From Helopsaltes ochotensis (Eukaryota > Chordata > Aves > Passeriformes > Locustellidae): 64,000 nucleotides of DNA. Each line of letters starts with the position of its first letter. The first letter of the stretch is position 1. Where the stretch lies: NCBI GenBank assembly GCA_013400155.1, contig VXBM01000008.1:1-64000 (forward strand), in the 5' to 3' direction. The position numbers were made by a program, and so were the translations under genes. Positions 11,554 to 23,479 of this stretch are shown in pieces. The notes under the pieces were generated by a model. That model worked only from the letters and a program-made list of their open reading frames with translations, was not told the DNA's origin and searched no databases.

Positions 11554-13930
11554 CTAATGATCTCATCTCTTCCTTCATCTTGGTAAAGAGTGCATGTGCT
11601 TTCTCTCTCTCCACTGGTGCACATGGTAGCCCACACACTTGTTTGCTGCAGGTGCCTCCTGTGCTTCCTCCTGTCTTGGGTGCCCTGCCAAAGGGCAGCC
11701 CCTGCCCATCCAGTCCCTGTTCTCCAGACCTTCTCCTCAGTCCACTGTCCTGTATATCCCTCAATTTGCCAGTCTCACTTAGAGCTCAACCATCCCAAAA
11801 CCGCGCTCCATAATCATCTGTTCATGTCTGTCCTCCAGTCCGTCCATTTTCTCACCCCTATATTTTGCCAGACACCAAGAGATGGGACATCTTGTCATCT
11901 AAAGAGGAGAGTCATGGGGCATGTGTGATAAACCCATCAGTCCTCTCTACTTGCACCTCAGGCCATGGGTGACACATACAGGAATTTCCTTCATGGGAGG
12001 GTGGGCATGGGCACATCCCCCTCTCCAGGGACTCATGAGCCTTCTGTGGCAAAAGGTAGACTATGAGAGACTTGTACTCCAAGTGCTTCAGGTCACTGTC
12101 ACTCTCCCAACTGCTCCTGCTCCTCTTGCTGAGACTTTGGCTGCATGTCTTCTCACCTCTTTCTTTCTCTGTCAGAGGCCCAACCAACACAATCCATCTT
12201 ATCCTGGATCTGTCTGTGCTATTCATTCCTGCCACCTAAAAGAGAAAACACAATGCAGAAGAGGGTTTTCTAAAAAAAAATTATTCTCCCTTTCTAGTCA
12301 TGCCTCAAGCAGTACTATGTCTCCAGCTCCATGGATGCCTTCTAGGACAAGTGGGTTTTCTCAGATGTGTTTTGCTCATGGGCTTCTCTAGTGTCTGAGG
12401 TCCCAGCCCTCACATTCCTGTTTTTTCATTCATTGTCCCTATTAGCAGCTGTCTGCCCTTCTTGTGTTTCATTTTCATTGCTCTCTCCCTCACAGCATCA
12501 CCTACAGGACTTACACAGCTCTTTGTTCACTACTGTTCACCCTGCTCCAAATTCCCAGTTTACTTCTACTACTGTAAACACACCTTTGTTGGCATTTCTA
12601 CTTGTCTCCAACAGAAAAGGCTATCCCAGGGAATTCAGAAAAAAAACGTGAGAAATAATTTAATCCGAGAATTAAATTATGTAGCTGCAATAGACACTCC
12701 TAAAATAAGGCAAAACCCTCCACAAATATGCAGGAAAATCCTTTGTCTGTGCATGACTTTGGTTTGAACAAGAACATGCACCTTTGTGGTTTTGATCAAT
12801 GTTTCTTTTAATTTAATTTCCTAAGGAAACATAACTGGTCTTAATATAACACAGTGTTGCATAAATGATGTTAAATGTAGTGATTTTACTGAAGTTGCCT
12901 GAATTTGTATTTTTTAATAAGTGCAAAAAAAAAAACCTCTGAAGTCGCATTTTGTTGCAATTAATACTTTAAAATAAAGTTTCACATGGTTCAGATAAAA
13001 GAAATCCTTCCCATTTCTCCTCTTTTTTCTTCCTATTTTCAGTTTGATAGTCAAATATTTAAATTACTAAGAAAATTATATAAAATTTATAATAAATTTT
13101 AGGAATTTATTATGAAATAAAAGAAACTAATTGCACCTATTACATTGTATTTTAAAAATATTATCCCATATTTCATATTCAGTAAGTTCTTGAGTATACA
13201 GTAACTTATCAAAATTTCAAAGTTAATTAAATTAGATTAAATTCTTGTTTTGTACTTTAATAATATTTCATATCCAAAAGTTCTAGAAATTTTTAAAGAG
13301 CTACACTTCCCCAGCTAGGAAGGTAAGAAGGAAACTCCATGAATTTCTGACCTTTTGGCCTATTCTTTTTGAGTTACAAATTTCATTTTGATGAATTAGA
13401 ATCACATTTGAATTGCGTCTTTTTCTTCTTTAAAGTTTCATCTGTTCTGAGTTCCCACATCCGTGTGCTGCTGCCATTTCTGACTTTTCAACTTCCCTTC
13501 ATGATATTTTGCTATTAAGGAATTCTGAAAGTAAGGATGCAAAAACATGAGTCAGGCTTGAATGCTAACATTGACTTGATTTCTACTTTTTAGTTACAAT
13601 TTGCATTAATTTTGCGTGAGATAAGAATTTGACACATATTATATGAAGCAGCTTATCATAAGTATGGAAAACTTCAGGTTTACAAATGGTCCTGTCCTAC
13701 ATGTAAGATGTTCTGTATTCCTGAAAGGTACATCATTAAAAGTAGCAGTTCACTCAGTTGGAAGACAGATGCCAAAAGCAGACAGCAGATCCCCACAATA
13801 AAACAATAGGAACCAAAATATGAAAACATAAAAATATTGTCTGTGTGAGAGAGTACATGCATTTGTAAATCTGAGGAGACGAAAGTTTGATGAGAGTGGG
13901 GAAGAAAGAATGAATCTTAATGGGGAAAAG
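11554..13930. other. Non-coding DNA; first ~1.1 kb C/T-rich, remainder AT-rich
   Basis: From 11554 to about 12650 the + strand is rich in C and T and in short CTCC/CTGC words, so that several overlapping frames of 90-156 codons stay open by chance. Their peptides are low in information and share no recognised domain. From about 12780 to 13500 the sequence is very AT-rich. No gene, RNA or defined repeat was recognised. The C/T-rich half could be an old diverged repeat. Confidence 0.5.
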
Positions 13931-14424
13931 TGTTTTGGTTTGAAAACAAAACCAGTGAGAGACTCCAAGTCAGAAATGCAATATAATAAGAAAAAAAGAA
14001 AGAAGTAGAATAAAATAAATAAATACAATAGTACAAAAGCAAAACCACTGACAGAGCCAGAATACAACCTGACACCCTGTTAGTTAGGGTGGTGGTAGTG
14101 GTCCAGATGAAGCAGTCTAGTTGAAGCGGTGATCTTGTAGAGAAGGTCTGGTAGCTCTTGCCCTCTGCAAATCCAGTGGGTAAGGAGGGCCCAGGCCCAG
14201 CCCCCTGCTGCCCCAAATCCCACATTATATCCAGGTGGGAATGCTTGGCTCCTCCCCCCGGGTGGAGCATCTCACAATGGAATGATCTCATTCCATGAGT
14301 CATGCAGTGAGTCCTTGATTGCCCATTAACAGAGACAGCTCCCGGAGGGAGTTACCTGTGAGTCATGGGGCAAGGCATTGATGGGCCCATTAACTGGAGA
14401 TAAGGGAAATACTTGGTTTCGACA
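13931..14424 (-). mobile_element. Solo LTR of family A, - strand
   Basis: A 494-bp block whose reverse complement starts TGTCGAAACC (ending at 14424) and runs to CCAAAACA (at 13931), again TG...CA. It is a diverged relative of the LTR at 4631-5296: the block at 14231-14287 matches about 4831-4883, and both carry the AACAGGGTGTCAGGT word in the same order. It lacks the last ~90 bases of the + copy. A TATA-like ATATAATG lies on the - strand at about 14223-14230. No matching target duplication is visible, so one end may be imprecise or eroded. No internal retroviral sequence adjoins it. Confidence 0.75.
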
Positions 14425-17400
14425 GCTCATGAAGATGGTGATAGGATACAGACTTTGGGCACATCTTACATTGTAACCTAGGACAAAAGGCTGACCTGGC
14501 AGGTCTCTGGTAAAGAGCATGACAGGTGGAGATAATGGCATTTCCCAGCTCACACTGCAGCAGTAACAAACATAGAAGCAGCAGGTAGCTTTTCACAAAA
14601 CCAGACACTGAAGGCCACAATCCCTAAGGTGATGAGTCAGATGCTCCAGAGGGAGAGGAAGGCAGACCTTAGGCAAGACCATTGTTAATGTTCTAATACA
14701 AAAGGAAGTTCATGTGATGAAATTATATTGACAAGAACAGTTTAACCACAGTTAAATTACATTCCTAATCTTACCTTTCTTCCCTTTTTCCAGTAACCTT
14801 TTATTAAAATCAAACACTGAGAAGCTAATTTGTCTGTGATTCATGCAGATCTTTTCTTCTTTGCCTCTCATTTTTATTCCCACACAGACAGGCACAATAC
14901 TGCTCACAGTGATATAATTGAAAACACTGCCACTGAATTCGGTAGGAGCAGCATAACATAGGTGGGTTACTCAGTTTCCATGGGATATCTATCCATTGTC
15001 TCTACTCACTGCCAGTATCATGCAGGCCTGCTACAGGAGCACAGAGTACCATATGACAATCATAGCATTAAAGACCTGTACATTATAATCACATCTAAAT
15101 TGTCAGCCCTAGAGTACAGCAGTGCTTAAAGCAAAAACTGCTCTGCTGCAGATTAATGCTCAAAGAATAGAAGTAACTGGGTGGTTTTGTTGTACAAGAA
15201 CGTATGTAATGTCCTATTTTCTATGGGAGAGCATAATCAGGAATTATCTGAATCATCATGTTCATTCCAGTTAGGGCTTCATGCAGTTCAAATCCATATA
15301 ATTCTTCTTTGAAGCTACCATGTGAATTCCATAAATTCACAAGGCAACAATGTTTGGCTTTCAAAGCATTTTCATAAAAATCTGTATAGAGTCCATTTCA
15401 AGCCACAGAAATGATGGGTTATTTTGACAGCCAAGGCAGAGACACTGAGAGACTAAGAACTTCTTTCCACATCATTAAATATAGTCTTTACCCCTTGATA
15501 TAGTAGCTGGTAGAAAAAGGGCAGGCTGGGAGCTTTTCGTCATGACAGCTTTTAAAGGGTTCATTTTGTAGGGTATTAATCATAAGTGTTCTTTTCCCTT
15601 TCAAAAAAATTTGTTTTGTTTGCATAATGGACTAGGCAAAATTTTTGTCAAATTGGCATACTATGATAGACACCTGAATTACAGAAGTTTATTGAATTTG
15701 AGAGTGGGTATTCTAACCTCCCAAAAACTTCAGCCAGTCCAAAATGTACCCTCTCAGACAGAATCTCACTATAACACTACTCGGCAATCAGTGGGGACTG
15801 CCCAGCATACTTTTTCTTAATAAGAAAGGTCAGTTTAACAGTTCTTACAAGATATTTACCTTCAGTAGAATCACTAAAATTATCATGAGAGCTCATGAGA
15901 GTTTTCCAAGCAGATGATTCAAACCTGGAGTTCTTTAAAAAGAATGAAAATCATTCTCTGAATCTAAGACCTGGATACGCAAAATTCCCTTGTTTTGTCT
16001 TGTCATGACAGAGGGAGGAGTGCTGAATATCAAGACCTTTATATTCATTCATGTTTTGAGGTACTGACTGCACTCACAGGCTGACCTTGTCTGCACAAAA
16101 TTAAAAACAGTCACGAGAGTGTAACACTATCTCTCAGACATTTTCCACCTCTATTACTGCCTGTTGCTGGAACTGATTTTCAGTGTATTTTGCTTAGGAA
16201 AACCCCAGAACAGGATAGGTGCTACAGCATAAATCTGTGCATGCTTTACTCCACTTGTAAGTGACCTGGATCTACACTAGGACTCCAGGGGCAATCAGAG
16301 CTGAGACTGAATCTTCACCATCTACATCTATACTAGAGATGGAGTATGAAGAAATAATTTGACAGCCATCTTACCATTTAAGTCCTTAGAGCTTTTTTCC
16401 TTTGAAAGAAACTGCATGTTTGTCTATAGAGCTCAGCACTGGATAACAGTGAAGCCAGACGAGGAATGCAATAGGAACCTAAGGCCCAGTCAATGTGCAA
16501 GCTGCACTGTGTGCTCAGAAAAACAATTGTATTATGGAAGCACTGGAATGAAACCAATGGATTTTGCTGTATTTATTAATATAGGATCTTGGTTTCTAAA
16601 AAGAAATCTCAGAGGATGATAAATAGGTTGTCTTTTTTGTATTATTATTGAGTATGGTACAGTTAGTATTGTAGGCTTAGAAGATGAACATAGGAGATCG
16701 GAATTAATTTCCTGGCTATTGTAATGGTACAAATAAACAGAATTTTCTACACCAGGGAACACACTTGGCAGAAGGGTCAAATCCACCAGGATATGTAGGT
16801 ACTGATAAAGAAGATATTGTAAAATCTGTATATCTACATCCAGGATGAAAAAAACATCTAAAGAAAAGAAAATTTAGTACCATTTTAAACATTAACTCTA
16901 AAAGGTGCAAGAAAAGGCTGGTGCTCTTGAGGAATATAAAATAAAGGCTTACTATTATAAAGAGTTTGGGATTTATTTCACATCTGCAGAAATTAATAAT
17001 TTTCTCATGGGGGAGATTTTTTTCTTTTTTAAAAAAATGAGTGAAATTTAAACTGACAATATTTAATCAAGAATTTTCCATGGAGAATTACATGATATAA
17101 GATTGTAGGACCATAACTGTAATTATCGCAAATATACTGGCTAGAATTGTGTTTTTCATGCATCTGCACCTCTGGCAGAACTCCTAAATGCCTCAACTCC
17201 AACATTCATTTCTATTAAAGGCAAATCACTTCACAGGGTTTTTAATGATGATAAGTATGCACTAAGTGGAAACAAAACAGAAATACTGAAATTCTTATGT
17301 TCAAAATAAATATTCAGATATCCAGAACAGAAATGTCATCCAGCCATGTGTTGATCCTGTGAATTCTGAAGCACAAACTGCCATTGTCTTCTGTAGAACT

Positions 17401-18951
17401 ACTCGGTCATTATCTGACTCAGTAACACTTACTGACAGGTTCATCATCAGAATCAGTGCCCTAGTGGTGTGCTGTGTCCATGTGCACTCTTGGCACTCTT
17501 GGACTTTTTTTTCTCCTTGTAGAAAACAGTAGGTGGTAATCTTTGCAAGAATGCTTCCCTGCAAGGGTGTTGGGGCTGGTGACTTCACCTTGGAGTGACA
17601 GCACAAAATTTAAGTTGGCAGAGTGCAAATGGAAGTATTTGATAACTAATCATTAGATGGTTCATGTAGAAGGTTCTTTAGAATTTCATGCAAATGAAAT
17701 CCTATCAAGATTTATGGAACCATCTAGAGATAAAAAAACCCTAATATTTTCAATCTGGAACTGCAAGCCTCAGCACGTTGTGAACAGTTTTGAGAGCTGT
17801 AAACCATCCCTCTGTCAATAAAACATGAAGGGTGGGAATGCTAACGTTTTCCTATTCCCTGCCACCATAATCCATTCACAAGCTCCCTCAGCGCAGCCCC
17901 AAGCCTGCCTTTCTCTACAATGTAACAGAAAAAGAATAGTTCCATTCCACATATGTTCTGAAAAGTGGGGTGAGAAGAACAGGGAAATACACGGAGATGC
18001 TCAAAATATTCCTTTCCTTTTGTTTCCTGGCTACGTAGACAGACGAAATATTTAAGGCAAATGCAAACCCTCTTGATTGGCAACTCTTAAAACTGCTAAT
18101 GATATGCACAACAGGATAAACAGTGGTCTGATTATGTATAGTATACATTGCAAGGCTTCTTATGCAAAGAAAGTAGATTAATATCATAAAACATCTCCCA
18201 CTCAAATACAGATGATAATTCATGCCGTGTACTCATTATGCATTTTAGTGGCACATCAATGAAATACAGAAACTTGAATATAAGTGTTTGTTCATTCAAA
18301 TCTAAATAAATAAACACTACTTTATTAGTAGTTACAGACATCACATGACAAAACAAAACTGCATCCATGTCTGTCACTTATATTTAAGTGATAGAAGAGC
18401 TCAGTCTAAGTATATATTCAGCATCTTTGAATACACAATTTATCCAGACAAGCAATAATAAGGGATAATATATTCTGAATTTAACACAGTATTATGTCTG
18501 ATTGACCTGGAAGATGTGTATCATTTGTCACAGAAGATTATAAAAGCATCCTGTACAGCTTTAAATTAGGAAATAATTTTTGAGCTATACTTTGGAATTC
18601 ACTAAAAGTCATGTCTCTCTATGAAATTCCATAAGGAGGCAAAATATCCCATATCTTTGTAATCAATCCATAATATTAAAGCAATTTTAATGTACATCAG
18701 CTGTAGGTTTACAAATTGCAGTAGATTAAACTAGATTAATTTTTCCATCTAGTTCCACAGCCTTATCTAGAATCAGTACCAGCAATTACATACTGGTTGC
18801 TTTCAGTCAGAGAAAGTAGCTATGCAAACTTGAGGAAGCAGTAAATATTTGCTTTTATTATGTAAAAGGGTATCTAGCATATGGGACTTTATGTAGTGAT
18901 AATGATGTAGACAGGTATATCCAAGGGGAAAAAGAATGAATCGCTGGAAAT
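14425..18951. other. Unique AT-rich non-coding DNA; one signal-peptide-like frame near its start
   Basis: About 4.5 kb with no gene called. On the - strand the 5' part (about 14430-14620) has an open frame with a leucine run (LLLLCLLLLQC) that looks like a signal peptide followed by several cysteines. It lacks an ATG and is treated as chance (see findings). The rest holds only frames of up to about 100 codons with no motif. No RNA gene or young repeat was recognised. Confidence 0.55.
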
Positions 18952-18973
18952 GTTTATTTATTTATTTATTCAT

Positions 18974-19008
<35 letters not shown>

Positions 19009-19010
19009 TT
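18952..19010. repeat. (TTTA)n tetranucleotide microsatellite
   Basis: About 59 bases of tandem TTTA/TTAT units with a single T-to-C interruption near 18971, followed by a short GATT-like degenerate tail at 19011-19026. This is a typical vertebrate microsatellite that is likely to vary in length between individuals. Confidence 0.97.
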
Positions 19011-19026
19011 GACTGATTGATTGATT

Positions 19027-20032
19027 TTGTTTATTATTGGCTGTCAATTGTTATAGTATTATTCAATAAAGGAAGATAGAATTTTTAACTACACACAATG
19101 AACTGCCAGATGACAAGTTGACTAAAAACATCCTCATGGAAACCAAAACCACTCAACTTTTCCTTGTATTCAGATCAATGACCCTCAACATCCACTTGAC
19201 CATCAAAATAAGAGACTACATTAAGAAAGCAATTAGTATTGCAGGCAGACAAGGAATGCCAAAATTACGAGTAATCCAGAAAATGTTGCATAGCTAATGA
19301 GCATCAGCAGCACTGATGCTCATTAGGTACGTTATAATACAGCATCCATTTAAAATTTGTAATTTCTTTTAGAAGATCAATTAAAAAAAAAAAAAAAGTA
19401 AAAGGCAAATTCGTCTTGTAAAAAAATCTTAGTATCATTTTGACCCAAATTAGATCTTTATTCAAAGTCATGCTTGGATATACTATGGAATAAGCTGATG
19501 AATCCTACTTTGAACTCTGTAAGGTTTGTTACAACTGAACTGAAAGTTTTTATCATTGAGGGATGGTAAATATAAGGGTACACATGGCCATCAGCTCATA
19601 TCTACCAGTATTACTGTATGGCAGTCCAGAACATTACCTGCTTAGGAATAACACTTATCACCTTCTCGAAGTCTATTTGTGAAACTTTCTGCCAATGACA
19701 AATACTAGGATGTTTTCCAGAGAAGAGAGATCATTTATTTTTTGTGCAGAGAGAAGGCAATAAATCATTTTACAATACTTATTCAGACCTGCTGGAAACA
19801 ATTTTCTGTATGCAAAATAATCAGTGGGCAATGTTAACATTGAAGTTTCTCAAAGCAGATACCAAATGCTTGCCTATATTCTTCAGCACACAGTGTGAGA
19901 ACTGGTACAATCACTCCTTATATCATTCTAATACAGAAAAGTACTTTCATCTAACATCTTAGCTGCTATCTTCCAGAGATACTTCCAGAGATACAAGAGA
20001 CTTATAACACTAGAAGTTATATTTGGTTTACT
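19027..20032. other. Unique AT-rich non-coding DNA
   Basis: No gene seen. Apart from the inverted repeat at 19294-19326 it holds a run of about 15 A at 19383-19397 and a short imperfect tandem duplication (ACTTCCAGAGATAC-like) near 19972-19995. Confidence 0.55.
19294..19326. repeat. Perfect 14-bp-arm inverted repeat
   Basis: CTAATGAGCATCAG at 19294-19307 and its exact reverse complement at 19313-19326 surround a 5-base loop, CAGCA. Transcribed, it would form a stable 14-bp stem. No flanking target duplication or gene gives it a role. Confidence 0.95.
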
Positions 20033-20512
20033 TGTCCTGGTGTCAGCAGAGGAGGAGGGTGGAGGAGAACAGCAGAAGTGGGTTTGGTGAAGAGAGACAA
20101 GTGGCTTCCCCCATGTCAGACAGCGCCAGCTCCAGGCATCTTCAAGATAGGCTCACTGCTGGCCAAAGCTGAGCCCATCAATACTGTTGGTGGCACCTCT
20201 GGGATAACATATTTAAGAAAGACTAATATTGCTATGCAGAAGTTGTGAGAGAGAGGAGTGAGAAAATGCAAGAGAAACGATCCTGCAGGCACCAAGGTCA
20301 GCGAAGAAGGAGATGCTCCAAGTGCCAGAGCAGAGATTCTTCTGCAGCCCATGGAGAATTCTATGGGTGATGGAGGTTGTCTTCCTACAGCCAACAGAAG
20401 GCAGTAGCTGATATCCCATTGCAGCCTGTGGAGGACCCTACACTGCATCAGACAGATACACCCTAAAGGAAAATGCAGTCCATGGAGACGACCCCACACA
20501 AAACCGGGAAAC
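20033..20512 (+). mobile_element. Diverged, truncated ERVL-type LTR fragment
   Basis: The block begins TGTCCTGGTGTCAGC, close to the TGTCCTGGTTTCAGC start of a widespread avian ERVL LTR. It then shows words of that family in order from memory: GGTGGCACCTCTGGGATAAC, CATATTTAAGA (the TATA region at about 20207), GAGAGAGGAGTGAGAA, CACCAAGGTCAG, CCAGAGCAGAGATTC and repeated CAGCCCATGGAG/CAGCCTGTGGAG words. The family's usual poly(A) and U5 end is not recognised, and part of U3 seems deleted, so the copy is old and truncated. The right boundary is approximate. A 132-codon frame on the - strand is a by-product of this repeat. Confidence 0.75.
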
Positions 20513-22544
20513 AAATCTGAAAACTTTTCAAAATAGAGCTATTCTGTTGGATCATGGGACAAAGTTAAAACAAGCTGGTTGAAAGGCAGGGTGATAACAG
20601 TTCAGCTTTCAAAGTAGTTGCCATGAGGGAAGACACTCAAAATAAATGGTTTAGGAACCTGAAGAAACACTAGCACATGCCAGGAAGTACAGTTCTATAA
20701 AGAAAGCAGTAGTTGCTGATATGTGAATTTGCCTGTATCTGTTTAACCATGTATCACTCATAACACTGAAGCTATGAGAAAATCTGAGCTTAAGCTATGA
20801 GGAAAATTGAAGGGATCAGTTTGAAGTTTAAGGCCTTAATAATTCCAATGCCACCCTTTTCAGTCTGCTGAGTGGCATGCCAAACACGGACCCTATATAA
20901 TGCTATAGTTCTAAAATTGAACTGTCTAGGTTAAGACAGTCATATATGTTCTGGAAAATCCCTGATTTAGAGAGACAGGCAACTCTTGAATGAAACTTGT
21001 CTTCTACATTGGGCCCTTGGGTGTAGGATGCAATGGGTCACCTATTAAAAGTGTCTGTCTCTCCTCATTAACTACTGATGGCAAGCAACTAGATAAGTTT
21101 TAACACCTTCCAATTAAACAAGTTTATTTAGGTGAGGTGAATCCTAGACTGAAATGCATTGTTTTGGGATTGCTGACACTTGGAGAACTTGAAAACGTAG
21201 CAGTTCCCCATGTGCGACCCATAGCCCTCTGACTAAGGGTCCAGTGAGGAAAGAGTACATTACCTGCACTATAAACTATAAAATGTTATCATAGTGGTGG
21301 TAATGTTCTCTTACTTGTCTTCTGATTATATTTCTCACACATGCTTCTCCTTTTCTCTCTCATTATTGAAAAATGTATTTGAGCACAGGCAAAGTTTCTT
21401 CTGCCTCCTACTCTTTCAAAATTGTTTTGACAAAGAGAAACTCCCTACACCAGCATGGGAAAAATTATCTGAAGTATCTATTCTTATTCTGGAGCGACAG
21501 AAAGAGAGGACAGCCCCAAAATAGATCCATCTCATAATTTAGCAATGGTCCTGCCAAAACTGAATAGAAAGTGACTTGAATATCAGAGGTTCAGATACAT
21601 TTTACAAGGTTGCTTATTGGATATACAGATGTCTATTACCAGTCCTAAAGAACACACTAAGTCATTCCTTCACTCACTCCTCTGTTTTAAAAGATGCAGA
21701 ATTACTGAGTAATTAATCTGAGTGTGGACTCAGATTGCTATTATTCTATGAAATTTTGGATCATTAATAATTATTTAGCTTTAAAAAGCTGCTTTCTAAT
21801 TGTGAAAGTGAATCAGATGTCCAAGTGGCTTAAATTTGACACTGATACAGAAGAACTAAACCAGTAGATGAGGAAAATCTGAAGCACACATATGCAGTGG
21901 ATATATGAAAATCCTGAAACCAAATCTCCCACATCTGCTTGTTCTTTAAACTCTCAAGAACATTTATGGAACTGAGCTTTTTTGATCTTTACAGTTGTTT
22001 TTCCTTGAAGTTGGTTCCTGGAGAAACCACTGTCTCCCAATTACAGTTAGTCTCTGGTGTACCAAAGTCTGATTTAGCAAGTTCCAGCTCAAGGGAAAGA
22101 AAATGTTGGAGCAAAATATCTTAATTGTTAGTCTTTTTGTAAGAAAGCCAGCAAGTCAAATTTGATGTTTCTTTCCAGATTGCTGCCTTTTCCCTGGGGA
22201 GACATGAAACAGGACATTCACTTAAACAGATGGTTGTTGCCTCTGAATTATTTAACAGCTAAATCAATGAGAAGCTTCTGCTGCCATGAGGGAAAGGAGT
22301 GTGCTGGAAGCATTCCTTCTCCTCCACCTTCTCCTGTTAGAAGTGGCCAGGAAGAGAATCTGCTATTGGCAGCATCAAAGCCTGAAGGGGTGGAAGCGGA
22401 GGATGCAAAAGTGAAACCTGGATTCCAGAGCTATCAAAGGAGAGCTTTCTTACTTAAGAAATATCTTTATCCTCTTCAAATGGTATTGCATCCAGTTTGA
22501 TGCAAATCTATAATTATTAGATGGGTTTAATGGACCAAGGGGGT
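20513..22544. other. Unique non-coding DNA, no gene called
   Basis: No recognised gene or repeat. The best open frame with an ATG (22165-22500, 111 codons) gives a peptide with no domain I recognise, and no splice or promoter context supports it. Confidence 0.5.
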
Positions 22545-22660
22545 TAAAAAATCAAAAAAGAACAGAGAAAAGAATAACAACAAAAACAAAAGAAACCACA
22601 ACCGATAAATAAAAAAAACTCAAAAAACCCCAACCAACCCTCTCAAACCCCCAAAAGACG
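22545..22660. repeat. A/C-rich low-complexity tract
   Basis: About 115 bases composed mostly of A runs broken by C, ending in CCCCAACCAACCC- and ACCCCC-like words. It is the complementary-strand counterpart of the G/T tracts at 3977-4250 and 63176-63310. It is low complexity and non-coding. Confidence 0.8.
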
Positions 22661-23094
22661 AAAAGGCAAGGTAGCCTGCACTGTGAAACCATAGGCTAAT
22701 TCCTTTGATCTATGCACGCAACACTGGCAGTATCTCAGGAAAAACACTGTAAGGCCAAATTTCTCCATGTTATTTTGAGATGCAAGTGTATAATCCATTG
22801 CAATGCCTAATTATTGTCCTACTATCAGAAGAAGGAACGGTCCCTGCTGACAGTGCCATCAGACTTATAAAAGCCTAATATTTCCTTGAAAAATGGAATC
22901 TTCAGGCAAGCTTTATGGTCAGGATGTCCAGGGTCCCTCTACCTCAAATTTCTAGCCTTCTAATTTTGAAAACAAACATAAAGCCTTTATCAAAGAGACT
23001 GTCAAGAGACAGAAGCTTCTTCTAGGCCCTCCAAATGTGCTTTATTGGTAGAAATTATGAATTAGAGGGGACAGTGATGATGAGAGCTGGTAGT
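22661..23094. other. Spacer upstream of CpG-dense patch
   Basis: Unique AT-rich sequence with no gene or repeat recognised. Confidence 0.5.
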
Positions 23095-23345
23095 GACGGA
23101 AAAGGACACCTCTTCAGGTTCAGATCCCGCCTGTCGCGGCTGTCCAGCTGCGGCCCGGGCGGGAGGCGCTGTCCGTGGTGCTGAAGGTGCGCGGCCCTCC
23201 CGCGGGGTCTGGGGCTGCCCTTCCACCCCCGGCTACAGGGGATCCCAAAATCAGAGTCCCCGCTCACACCCCTCCGCAGCGCCGAGCCATTTACACCGGA
23301 GGGAGAGGAGCTGGAATGGGCTGCACAGTGTGGGGCAGGTAGGTT
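23095..23345. promoter_or_regulatory. CpG-dense GC-rich patch, possible small CpG island / first exon
   Basis: By hand count there are 18 CpG dinucleotides in 23121-23300, and 23161-23220 is 47/60 G+C, in a window that is otherwise AT-rich and CpG-poor. The sequence GGGGCAG|GTAGGT puts a good 5' splice donor on the + strand at 23338/23339. A frame is open through it on the + strand (23093-23347), but it starts with GTG, not ATG. A 132-codon ATG frame runs on the - strand (23453-23055). No known protein was recognised in either. It may be a promoter with a non-coding first exon, a relic of a GC-rich repeat, or a gene-conversion hot spot. The patch is shorter than a classical CpG island. Confidence 0.5.
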
Positions 23346-23479
23346 AGTTTTGATTAGCTTGTAATCAATCCTTATTTCTGTTTTTGCTTTAAGCAAACCA
23401 CCCAAGCATCCATCAGCCGCTGGACTGAGTGCTGAGCCAAGCAGGATGTGCATAGAGGTATATATTTAACAGTTCACAG

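Noticed and set aside
11921..12391. 156-codon + strand frame, the longest in the window
   Set aside because: It lies in the C/T-rich stretch where several frames of both strands are open; the frame opens with a non-ATG codon and the peptide shows no known motif.
20116..20514. 132-codon frame on the - strand
   Set aside because: It lies inside the ERVL-type LTR fragment and reads antisense to it.
22165..22500. 111-codon ATG frame, possible exon
   Set aside because: No domain recognised, no supported splice sites, and no neighbouring coding signal.
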